This document shows, in pieces, positions 1 through 5,978 of a DNA stretch of 7,293 nt; within the stretch, counting starts at the first letter, position 1; every line of letters begins with the position of its first letter. The stretch is from positions 1 to 7,293 of the forward strand of contig CANRLD010000087.1 in assembly GCA_947631375.1 (NCBI GenBank). Reading direction: 5' to 3'. The translations under genes and the position numbers were made by a program. Source of the DNA: an uncultured Methylophaga sp. GTDB taxonomy: Bacteria > Pseudomonadota > Gammaproteobacteria > Nitrosococcales > Methylophagaceae. The notes under the pieces are model-generated. The model was not told the DNA's origin and did not search any database. It saw only the letters and a program-made list of their open reading frames with translations.

Positions 1-399
1 AAACCGGCTACTAAAATTATCCGTGCAATCAACAATCACATCAGCATACTGAGCCTGATACAGAAACTCAGACTCGCTTAAGCGATGCTCAATAGTTTCA
101 ACCTTGATGGTGCTGTTCAACTCCTGCAATGCCATAGCAGCCGAGTGCGTTTTTTTCTGTCCTAATGTCGTTTGGCGATGCACGATTTGCCGTTGCAAGT
201 TAGTCAACTCAACAATATCGTCATCGACCAATACCAGATGACCAACGCCCGCAGCTGCCAAATATAATGAAACCGGCGATCCCAGTCCGCCAACACCAAT
301 CACCAAAACCCGGCTATCCAGCACACGTTGCTGGCCGGTAATATCAAAATTGGGCAACAAAATGTGGCGACTATAGCGCAGTAGTTGTTCGTCATTCAT
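1..399 (-). CDS. moeB: Molybdopterin-synthase adenylyltransferase MoeB (HesA/MoeB/ThiF family), C-terminus cut off by window edge
   Basis: This E1-like enzyme activates the C-terminal glycine of a small sulfur carrier as an acyl-adenylate; for MoeB the partner is MoaD of molybdopterin synthase, in the cytoplasm. The first 133 residues are visible, about half of the usual 250 or so. They start MNDEQLLRYSRHILLP, the standard opening of the family. The nucleotide-binding loop VIGVGGLGSP lies at about residues 33-42, acidic residues follow the next strand (LVDDD, 57-61), the LQRQ motif is at 68-71, and DCTDN is at 124-128. ThiF is very similar and cannot be excluded from this half, and the zinc-binding CxxC pairs lie outside the window. 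Position directly after prmC is the arrangement known for moeB in several gammaproteobacteria, which favours MoeB. The start codon has only a weak AGG about 11 nt upstream. The gap to prmC is 60 nt with no clear terminator, so cotranscription is likely. Confidence 0.87.
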   Translation of the reverse strand, partial: MNDEQLLRYSRHILLPNFDITGQQRVLDSRVLVIGVGGLGSPVSLYLAAAGVGHLVLVDDDIVELTNLQRQIVHRQTTLGQKKTHSAAMALQELNSTIKVETIEHRLSESEFLYQAQYADVIVDCTDNFSSRF

Positions 400-459
400 C
401 TGGCTATATTACCTGATTTAGCTGCTTGCCAAGCGTTAATACCGGTTATGCTGGCAGCG

Positions 460-1287
460 TTAGGAGTGCCGTCTGCCGATGACCACGCGATCCTGCTGAC
501 CATAATCCTGAAAAGGCTGGATATCGGTAAAATCATGTTGAGAAAACAACGCTTGCACCGCTGCTGACTGCTCATAACCATGCTCGATCATGAGCCAGCC
601 GCTGGGCCTTAATACGGTAGCTGCCTGACGCACAATCTGCCGGATATCATCCAGGCCGTCGACACCCGAAACCAGAGCTGAGAGTGGTTCAAAACGTAAA
701 TCCCCATGCAGCAGATGGGGATCATCTGCCCGGATATAAGGCGGATTCGATACGATCATATCCAGACTTTCAGCCTGAAACGCCTCCAGCCATTGTCCGC
801 GGACGAACTGGACTGGCAGCTTATTTTGCCGGGCATTAGACTGCGCCAGCTGTAATGCTTTGGCCGAGTAATCAGTCGCCACTACCCGGATATCCTTTCG
901 TTCTGCGACTAACGCCAATGCAATTGCGCCACTGCCGGTTCCCAGATCCGCTATTCGCATGGCTGCAGATATTTTTTCCAGGGCCAGTGAAACCAGCAAC
1001 TCCGTATCTGGCCGCGGGATTAGCGAGTGTTGATTAACCTCAAGTTCCAATGACCAAAAACCACGAGTTCCCGTCAGATACGCTACCGGAACACCTTGCT
1101 GACGCTGGCTGATCAATAGCGCAAATTGCTGCTCTTGCTGTGTACTGAGCTGCTGCCCAGGATCGGTAATCAGCCGTAATGGCGGACTCTGTAAGACATG
1201 GCATAACAAATGTTCGCTATCCACAGCGCCATGAGGATTGCCGCTTAATTGCTGCCTGGCCCATCGCAGTGCTTCACCAATGTTCAT
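460..1287 (-). CDS. prmC: Peptide chain release factor N5-glutamine methyltransferase PrmC (HemK)
   Basis: PrmC uses S-adenosylmethionine to methylate the glutamine of the GGQ motif in release factors RF1 and RF2, which speeds peptide release at stop codons. The 275-residue product matches the usual length of about 277. An N-terminal helical domain (about 1-75) ends in GVPVAYLTG (65-73). It is followed by LIPRPDTE (89-96), the SAM-binding loop DLGTGSGAIALAL (114-126), an acidic ribose-binding position in ATDY (137-140), and the catalytic NPPY tetrad at 181-184 that holds the target glutamine. RFEPLSAL (198-205) is also typical. The ATG start gives the family N-terminus (MNIGEALRWA). It lies 4 nt after the stop of a possible 35-codon ORF, so translational coupling is possible; the ribosome binding site itself is weak. 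prmC normally follows prfA, but here it follows a DUF3301 gene. All key residues are present and the gene looks intact. Confidence 0.96.
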   Translation of the reverse strand: MNIGEALRWARQQLSGNPHGAVDSEHLLCHVLQSPPLRLITDPGQQLSTQQEQQFALLISQRQQGVPVAYLTGTRGFWSLELEVNQHSLIPRPDTELLVSLALEKISAAMRIADLGTGSGAIALALVAERKDIRVVATDYSAKALQLAQSNARQNKLPVQFVRGQWLEAFQAESLDMIVSNPPYIRADDPHLLHGDLRFEPLSALVSGVDGLDDIRQIVRQAATVLRPSGWLMIEHGYEQSAAVQALFSQHDFTDIQPFQDYGQQDRVVIGRRHS

Positions 1288-1291
1288 CGGC

Positions 1292-1399
1292 TTACCATTT
1301 TTGATACCTTACCATCGCCTGCAGTACGGTCACCAGCAGCGCTTTTGCCAAACGATTAGACAATAGGCCACTTGCGCTCCATCCCAGCTTGTCTGCCAT
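1292..1399 (-). CDS. Possible small protein of 35 residues between the DUF3301 gene and prmC
   Basis: The 131-nt gap between the DUF3301 stop and the prmC start is mostly filled by this short ORF. It runs from ATG (1397-1399) to TAA (1292-1294). It starts MADKLGWSASGLLSNRLAK, continues with a hydrophobic stretch (ALLVTVLQAMV, about residues 20-30), and ends in RYQKW. The pattern, basic residues on both sides of a short apolar segment, could form an amphipathic or membrane-touching helix. A purine-rich AAGAGTAAGG sits just upstream of the ATG, though the best match is either close (2 nt) or imperfect. The stop lies 4 nt before the prmC ATG, as expected for a coupled gene. I do not recognise a family, and an ORF this short can arise by chance. 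Alternatively it is a spacer that helps ribosomes reach prmC. Confidence 0.3.
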   Translation of the reverse strand: MADKLGWSASGLLSNRLAKALLVTVLQAMVRYQKW

Positions 1400-1418
1400 A
1401 GCCTTACTCTTGAATTCA

Positions 1419-1730
1419 TTAATGATAACGGTGTGGTTCCAGCTGAATCGACTTTACCCGGTTGCCCAACATAACGATTTCCCCCCGGTAACGCTGCTGC
1501 ATATCACTGGCAAATTCAAAAAAATACGTCCGTTCAAGCTGCATACTGCCGCTGGCTCCACGCTTCAGCCGGGTTTTCCGCCACGACACAGTATCGTTTA
1601 GGAAGCTGACTCCCATAGACTGACAATACTGATCGGCCACCCGGTTGGCATGTTCGGCAACGCCACGGCCATTCCACCAGATCCAGGCAATACCGGCCAG
1701 AATAAACAGCACGACTGTACTGTCACTCAT
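1419..1730 (-). CDS. DUF3301 family single-pass membrane protein
   Basis: This 103-residue protein has one N-terminal membrane segment (about residues 5-20, VVLFILAGIAWIWW) followed by a soluble part. That part contains ANRVADQYCQ, a basic stretch WRKTRLKRG, then LERTYFFEFASD and GNRVKSIQLEP near the C-terminus. The order (short anchor, QYC, YFFEF, C-terminal hydrophobic strand) is what I recall of DUF3301 proteins of Vibrio, Shewanella and Aeromonas; their function is unknown. I chose the ATG at 1728-1730. It overlaps the rsmE stop as ATGA, and GGGGAG lies 7 nt upstream as a strong ribosome binding site. A TTG five codons earlier is in frame, but the GGGGAG sequence overlaps it and so cannot serve it. 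The overlap indicates translational coupling with rsmE. The topology is probably N-terminus out or in the membrane with a cytoplasmic tail; orientation is not settled by the sequence. Confidence 0.8.
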   Translation of the reverse strand: MSDSTVVLFILAGIAWIWWNGRGVAEHANRVADQYCQSMGVSFLNDTVSWRKTRLKRGASGSMQLERTYFFEFASDMQQRYRGEIVMLGNRVKSIQLEPHRYH

Positions 1731-2455
1731 CTGAGATCTCCCCAATGAGACTGCACGATGGCTAATGCCGCGGCAGAAGCGGTTTCCGTTCGCAAAATGC
1801 GTGGTCCAAGATTAACGCCAACAAACCCTGCTACTTGCGCCCGCTGAATCTCGGCATCACTTAATCCGCCTTCCGGCCCAATTAACAAGGCAATTTGCGT
1901 CGCTTTTTTCACACTGGAAAAACCGCGCTCAGCTTCCGGCGCTAATACCAGCTTGCAGTCATCAGTGCAGTTGAGCAACGCTTCATCCAACAGCGTCACC
2001 GGTAATAATTCAGGTAAAAAACGACGACCACTTTGCTCACAGGCACTCACCATCACACCACGCCAGTGATTGAGTCGTTTCTCGGCTCTGTCGCCTGCCA
2101 GTTGCACATTACAGCGCTCTGTTATCACCGGCATCAGCCGCTTTACCCCAAGCTCAACCGCTTTTTGAATGGCATAATCCATCCGTTCGCCCCGCGAAAT
2201 ACCTTGCATCAGCAAAATATCCAACGGCGATTCATTATCTGTTTGCAACTGTTGTTGCAGGCTGACAACCGCCTGTCGCTTATCGACTTGCTCAAGTTGC
2301 GCCAGATATTCCAGCCCTCGCCCATCAAACAACGCTAATGCCTCTCCAGGCTTCATTCGCAATACTTGCACAGCATGGCGAAAGACCGTATCAGGCACGG
2401 TTATATGTGTGCTGCTGGCCGACAAGGTCGGGCAATAAAAACGGGGAATACGCAT
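1727..2455 (-). CDS. rsmE: 16S rRNA (uracil-1498-N3)-methyltransferase RsmE
   Basis: RsmE methylates N3 of U1498 in 16S rRNA of the assembled small subunit, using S-adenosylmethionine. The product has 242 residues, against 243 for the E. coli enzyme. An N-terminal PUA-like RNA-binding domain (about 1-70) begins MRIPRFYCP and contains HAVQVLRMKPGE and LFDGRG. The C-terminal SPOUT (knotted) methyltransferase domain carries ERMDYAIQKAVELGV (90-104), SACEQSGR (137-144), the SAM-site loop LLIGPEGGLSDAE (190-202), and the knot motif LGPRILRTETA (216-226). This is a full-length, intact copy. It is the first gene of the leftward unit, and its TGA overlaps the next ATG. No strong ribosome binding site precedes its start. 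A candidate promoter lies in the intergenic region shared with the divergent IMPase-family gene. Confidence 0.96.
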   Translation of the reverse strand: MRIPRFYCPTLSASSTHITVPDTVFRHAVQVLRMKPGEALALFDGRGLEYLAQLEQVDKRQAVVSLQQQLQTDNESPLDILLMQGISRGERMDYAIQKAVELGVKRLMPVITERCNVQLAGDRAEKRLNHWRGVMVSACEQSGRRFLPELLPVTLLDEALLNCTDDCKLVLAPEAERGFSSVKKATQIALLIGPEGGLSDAEIQRAQVAGFVGVNLGPRILRTETASAAALAIVQSHWGDLR

Positions 2456-2489
2456 AACATTAACGTTTCAATAGATTAAATGCTCAAGC

Positions 2490-2518
2490 AGTTTACAGAG
2501 TGCAGGTCAGAGTTTGAA
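2490..2518 (-). promoter_or_regulatory. Candidate sigma-70 promoter for rsmE operon
   Basis: On the minus strand a -35-like TTCAAA (2513-2518) and a -10-like TAAACT (2490-2495) are separated by exactly 17 bp. Each matches the consensus at four of six positions. Transcription would start near 2483, giving a leader of roughly 27 nt before the rsmE ATG. The match is modest and the region is AT-rich, so this is only a candidate. Confidence 0.27.
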
Positions 2519-2536
2519 TAATTATCCCAAAATGGC

Positions 2537-2545
2537 TGATATACT
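2537..2545 (+). promoter_or_regulatory. Extended -10 promoter element for the IMPase-family gene
   Basis: The sequence TGATATACT is a full extended -10 element: TG, one base, then TATACT (five of six positions match TATAAT). A TTGAAT resembling a -35 box lies 20 bp upstream at 2514-2519. That is longer than optimal, but extended -10 promoters tolerate a poor -35. The usual 7-nt distance places the transcription start at 2552-2553, where A2553 is the first base of an in-frame ATG. This implies a leaderless mRNA, or one with a leader of a single base. Confidence 0.45.
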
Positions 2546-2552
2546 TTTCGTT

Positions 2553-3353
2553 ATGGATACCGAACTCGCCCAGCTGCAACAATGCCTGATTGACACCGTT
2601 CAACAGCATTTAATGCCATTATTTAACACCGTCAGCCGCCAATACAAACACGACGGCAGCATTGTCACTGTTGCTGATAAGCTGGTGCAAAATATCCTTG
2701 CCGACCTGCTCCAGCAAAAATATCCACACATTAAACTGTTAGGCGAAGAAATGCCTCCCACCCAGCAGGCCGAGTTGCTGGCCAGCAACGAACCAATATG
2801 GTGTCTCGACCCGATCGATGGTACCAGCAACTTTGCTTCTGGCATGCCGTATTTTTCCATCTCTTTGGCACTGATTGAAAACGGTGAAACCACCCTCGGA
2901 TTGGTATATGACCCGGCTCTCGATGAGTGCTTCACTGCAAAAAAAGGGGCCGGTGCCTGGTTAAACGGGCAACCTCTGAAAGCGGAAGTGTCTGGTTTGT
3001 CGCTTGATCAAACGCTGGCACTTATTGATTTCAAACGTCTTCCCAAAGCACTTGCGCAGCGACTGGTGGAAGAAAAACCTTACGGTTCACAACGTAACTT
3101 TGGCTCAGTCGCTCTGGAGCTATGCTGGCTGGCAGCAGGACGTGCCCAACTTTATCTGCACGGCAGACAGCAAATCTGGGACTACGCTGCGGCGCAACTT
3201 ATTATCAGTGAAGCGGGCGCGTTCGCCTGCACACTGAATAATGAAGTTGTCTTCAGTCGCAGCCTGATGCCACGCTCTACCTGCGCAGCCAGCGATGAAA
3301 ACCTGTTTGCCGCCTGGCGCGACTATCTGCATGTGCCCCGTTGCGATGACTGA
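2553..3353 (+). CDS. Inositol monophosphatase family protein (possibly histidinol-phosphatase HisN-like)
   Basis: This is a Mg2+-dependent phosphatase of the IMPase/CysQ/HisN superfamily, expected in the cytoplasm. From the ATG at 2553 it has 266 residues, the usual size. Metal-binding motifs are complete: LLGEE (E65, E66), CLDPIDGTSNF (D86, D89 within DPIDGT), and IWDYAAAQLIISEAGA (D210 of the WDxAA motif). GLVYDPALDE (116-125) and GAGAWLNG are also typical. The substrate cannot be read from the motifs; sugar phosphates, histidinol phosphate or inositol phosphate are all possible, and the neighbours give no help. Two upstream in-frame starts exist, TTG 2514 (279 residues) and ATG 2532. I prefer 2553 because the extension would run through a promoter-like -10 box, adds no family homology, and has no good ribosome binding site. 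No Shine-Dalgarno sequence precedes 2553 either, which fits leaderless initiation. It ends 8 nt inside pgeF. Confidence 0.88.
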   Translation: MDTELAQLQQCLIDTVQQHLMPLFNTVSRQYKHDGSIVTVADKLVQNILADLLQQKYPHIKLLGEEMPPTQQAELLASNEPIWCLDPIDGTSNFASGMPYFSISLALIENGETTLGLVYDPALDECFTAKKGAGAWLNGQPLKAEVSGLSLDQTLALIDFKRLPKALAQRLVEEKPYGSQRNFGSVALELCWLAAGRAQLYLHGRQQIWDYAAAQLIISEAGAFACTLNNEVVFSRSLMPRSTCAASDENLFAAWRDYLHVPRCDD

Positions 3354-4086
3354 ATCCTTTCTAACCGTTGACTGGCCTGCTCCCCAACATATTCACGCAT
3401 TGACCACGACCCGCCACGGCGGTCACAGCTTCCCTCCTTTTAACACTCTCAATCTCGGCGATCATGTTGGCGATGATTCCGCCCACGTTGCAAAAAACCG
3501 TCAAACACTAATACGCACTGCCGAACTACCTTCAGCACCGTTATGGCTAACGCAAACCCATCAAACCAATGTAATTCATGCCAAAGACTGGCTGCCAGGT
3601 ATCACAGCTGATGCTATTACCAGTGAGCTGCCGCAGCATGTTTGTGCGATCCTGACCGCAGATTGTTTACCGGTATTAATAACCAATACCGCTGGCACTC
3701 AGGTTGCTGCCGTGCATGCAGGCTGGCGCGGTTTGCAGGCAGGTATTATTGAAAAAACCCTCAGCAGGTTCCAATCACCAGCGACTGAACTGCTGGTCTG
3801 GCTAGGGCCTGCTATCGGCCCCGACGCATTCGAAGTCGGTCCAGAAGTCAGAGCAGCATTTCTCGCCGCCGATGAGGCAGCGGAGACAGCATTTATCCCG
3901 ACGCAAACCGGACGTTTTCTGGCTGATATTTATCTGCTGGCCAGGCAGCGACTATCTGCGCAAGGTATCACTGCGATCTACGGTGGCAACTATTGCACTG
4001 TCAGCCAGAAAGAGCTGTTTTTCTCGTATCGACGCGATGGGACAACCGGCAGGATGGCAACGCTTATCTGGATGGGGAATGAATAA
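3346..4086 (+). CDS. pgeF: PgeF/YfiH family protein (multicopper polyphenol oxidase-like; purine nucleoside phosphorylase/peptidoglycan editing factor)
   Basis: PgeF (YfiH, formerly the laccase-domain family) has been linked to keeping wrong amino acids out of peptidoglycan precursors. Relatives act on purine nucleosides (adenosine deamination, phosphorolysis). The product has 246 residues, close to E. coli YfiH. Visible signatures are LTTTRHGGHS (19-28), FNTLNLGDHVGDD (32-44), WLTQTHQT (67-74), LTADCLPVLI (103-112), AAVHAGWRGL (121-130), LGPAIGPDAFEVG (153-165), GNYCTV (214-219) and FFSYRRDGTTGR (225-236). The metal-site residues correspond to H72, C107 and H124. I chose the ATG at 3346, whose first eight bases overlap the end of the upstream gene (ATGACTGA). 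An earlier in-frame ATG at 3295 would add 17 residues without family homology. The overlap suggests coupled translation. In many gammaproteobacteria pgeF follows rluD, so this position beside an IMPase gene is different. Confidence 0.94.
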   Translation: MTESFLTVDWPAPQHIHALTTTRHGGHSFPPFNTLNLGDHVGDDSAHVAKNRQTLIRTAELPSAPLWLTQTHQTNVIHAKDWLPGITADAITSELPQHVCAILTADCLPVLITNTAGTQVAAVHAGWRGLQAGIIEKTLSRFQSPATELLVWLGPAIGPDAFEVGPEVRAAFLAADEAAETAFIPTQTGRFLADIYLLARQRLSAQGITAIYGGNYCTVSQKELFFSYRRDGTTGRMATLIWMGNE

Positions 4087-4124
4087 GGTATGATTTGCCG
4101 TTTCTTTTTGTCAGTCAGGTGCGT

Positions 4125-4931
4125 ATGGACTTATTAATCTGGATCATCATTTTCAGTATTCTCGGCGGTGTATTGAGTGTCATCGTTGCTTCCGGCTTTT
4201 TGTTATTGCCCGCCAACGCACGTCAATATGCTGTACCGCACTTGATCAGCTTTGCCATTGGCGCCTTGCTCGGTGCTTCTTTTCTGGGCCTGCTGCCTCA
4301 CGCAATTGAACACGAATACTCCGTTGATCCACACCATCTTGGCTTGACTTTGTTGCTCGGCCTATTGAGCTTTTTTCTACTGGAAAAAATGGTGTTATGG
4401 CGCCACTGTCATAGCCACCATGGTCATGAACATATTCCAGAGCTGGGAGACGATCATCATGGCCATCAACACCAAGATCCTCACAAGGCGGCAGGCACAT
4501 TAATTCTTATCGGCGATGGCATTCACAACTTTGTTGATGGGGTATTGATTGCAGCCGCATTTCTGACCGATGTCCACCTTGGTATTGTCACCGCATTGGC
4601 CATTGCGGCACATGAAATCCCACAAGAACTGGGTGATTTCGTCATTCTGTTGCATAGTGGCTTTTCACGCCGGAAAGCACTGTATTTCAATATGCTGTCC
4701 AGCCTGGCTACGGTCGTTGGCGCGGTCATCGCCTATTTTCTGCTCGCAGATCTACAGCAGATCCTGCCGTATATTCTGGTCGTTGCTGCATCAAGCTTTA
4801 TTTATATCGCTGTAGCCGACTTGATTCCGGGATTACACAGCAAGGTTGAACTGTCAGAAACCGTACAACAGATTTCATTAATTGCGGCCGGGGTGGTGTT
4901 TATTTATCTGGCGCATAGCACCCTGCATTAA
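4125..4931 (+). CDS. ZIP family divalent metal transporter
   Basis: This is an inner-membrane importer of zinc or related divalent cations, 268 residues with about eight predicted membrane segments. The helices show as hydrophobic blocks near 4-28, 36-58, 72-91, 123-148, 152-178, 187-208, 213-234 and 248-265. The central binding site is seen in segments 4 and 5: HNFVDG (134-139) and HEIPQELGD (163-171), the latter being the LIV-1/ZIP7-like form of the signature. Between segments 3 and 4 lies a cytoplasmic-type loop rich in histidine (about 94-120, including HCHSHHGHEH and DDHHGHQHQ), a likely metal-sensing or delivery loop. I chose the ATG at 4125 because AGGTG lies 3 nt upstream; a TTG at 4095 would add ten residues and has no ribosome binding site. 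It follows pgeF by 38 nt and precedes waaF by 6 nt. No Zur-like palindrome is seen upstream. The exact metal is not determined by the sequence. Confidence 0.93.
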   Translation: MDLLIWIIIFSILGGVLSVIVASGFLLLPANARQYAVPHLISFAIGALLGASFLGLLPHAIEHEYSVDPHHLGLTLLLGLLSFFLLEKMVLWRHCHSHHGHEHIPELGDDHHGHQHQDPHKAAGTLILIGDGIHNFVDGVLIAAAFLTDVHLGIVTALAIAAHEIPQELGDFVILLHSGFSRRKALYFNMLSSLATVVGAVIAYFLLADLQQILPYILVVAASSFIYIAVADLIPGLHSKVELSETVQQISLIAAGVVFIYLAHSTLH

Positions 4932-4937
4932 TCAGCA

Positions 4938-5960
4938 ATGTCCCATTCCAAGCGTAATATTCTGATTATCGGCCCTTCCTGGGTCGGTGACATGGTGATG
5001 GCACAATCCCTGTTTTCTGAGCTTAAACAACAATATCCACAGGCGCATATTGATGTGCTGGCGCCCGAGTGGACGCGGCCGTTATTAGCGCGAATGCCTG
5101 AAATAAGGTCTGCTCTCAGTATGCCGGTGACACATGGCGTGTTCGGCTGGAAACAGCGCCGGCAGATCGGATTAGGTCTTCGACAAAATCAATATGATCA
5201 GGCAATTGTATTGCCGAACTCGTGGAAATCGGCATTGATTCCCTGGTTTGCCAACATTCCACAACGCACCGGCTGGTTAGGCGAAATGCGTTATGGTTTG
5301 CTGAATGATTCGCGCAAACTCGACAAACAGGCGTTACCCTTGATGGTGCAACGTTTTGTTGCGCTGGCCTACCCCGCATCGCAAGCCAATTCTGCACCGG
5401 AATACCAACCGCCTAGAATGCTCGCACAACCGGTAGAAAATGCTATTAACCCAGCAAAAGCATCAGGGAAAAAGCGACTGATTTTGTGCCCGGGAGCCGA
5501 ATTTGGCCCAGCCAAACAATGGCCTCCATCTTATTACGCGACACTGGGTGAACAGTTGATAGAACATGGCTGGCAAGTATTGGTTATGGGTTCTCAGGCC
5601 GATGCAGCAGTGGGTGAACAGATTGTCGCAGGCATCAGCGACAAGCAAAATGTTGTCAATCTTTGTGGCAAAACCCAGCTGGGCGAAGCCATTGATTTAA
5701 TCGCCACCGCCGATCACGTGGTCAGTAATGATTCGGGCCTGATGCATATCGCAGCAGCACTTGATAAACCGTTAATCGCTCTTTACGGTCCGACCTCACC
5801 AGCTTTTACACCGCCATTATCAACCAACGCCAAAATCGTACAAATTCCTGTCGATTGTGGCCCTTGTTTTCAACGAACCTGCCCGCAGGGGCATCATAAA
5901 TGTATGCTGGACATTCCATCTGCTAGAATTGCGGACTTACTCCTGTCGCAACATCACTGA
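4938..5960 (+). CDS. waaF: ADP-heptose:LPS heptosyltransferase II (WaaF)
   Basis: WaaF is a GT9-family enzyme at the cytoplasmic face of the inner membrane. It transfers the second L-glycero-D-manno-heptose to the LPS inner core. The 340 residues align along the whole length with E. coli WaaF as I remember it (348). Matching blocks are IGPSWVGDMVMAQSL (11-25), APEWTRPLLARMPE (42-55), VLPNSWKSAL (91-100), RTGWLGEMRYGLLND (110-124), CPGAEFGPAKQWP (184-196), SNDSGLMHIAAAL (263-275) and ALYGPTSP (281-288). The donor-binding D-S-G-L-M-H segment is intact. Near the C-terminus four cysteines (C307, C310, C315, C322) form CGPCFQRTCPQGHHKC, seen in many non-enteric WaaF proteins but absent from the E. 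coli one. The ATG lies 6 nt after the ZIP stop with no clear ribosome binding site, so it is probably read by coupling within an operon. It heads the LPS core segment of the window. Confidence 0.95.
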   Translation: MSHSKRNILIIGPSWVGDMVMAQSLFSELKQQYPQAHIDVLAPEWTRPLLARMPEIRSALSMPVTHGVFGWKQRRQIGLGLRQNQYDQAIVLPNSWKSALIPWFANIPQRTGWLGEMRYGLLNDSRKLDKQALPLMVQRFVALAYPASQANSAPEYQPPRMLAQPVENAINPAKASGKKRLILCPGAEFGPAKQWPPSYYATLGEQLIEHGWQVLVMGSQADAAVGEQIVAGISDKQNVVNLCGKTQLGEAIDLIATADHVVSNDSGLMHIAAALDKPLIALYGPTSPAFTPPLSTNAKIVQIPVDCGPCFQRTCPQGHHKCMLDIPSARIADLLLSQHH

Positions 5961-5978
5961 GCTTGATGGTTCAACACC

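Noticed and set aside
385..581. Small ORFs on both strands at the moeB-prmC junction
   Set aside because: They overlap the ends of both conserved genes and show no ribosome binding site or recognisable sequence; the 60-nt gap itself holds nothing I can name.
2033..2338. Plus-strand ORF of 101 codons opposite rsmE
   Set aside because: It is antisense to a clearly conserved gene, with low-complexity composition and no family resemblance.
3872..4093. Plus-strand ORF in another frame of pgeF ending close to the ZIP gene
   Set aside because: It lies within the conserved pgeF frame and has the arginine/serine-rich composition of a shadow frame.
4064..4094. A -10-like TATGAT (4089-4094) just after pgeF as a separate promoter for the ZIP gene
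   Set aside because: No acceptable -35 box at 16-19 bp spacing and no TG extension; the 38-nt gap is more simply read through from upstream.
4060..4124. Zur operator upstream of the ZIP transporter
   Set aside because: No long AT-rich palindrome of the Zur type is visible in the gap or in the end of pgeF.
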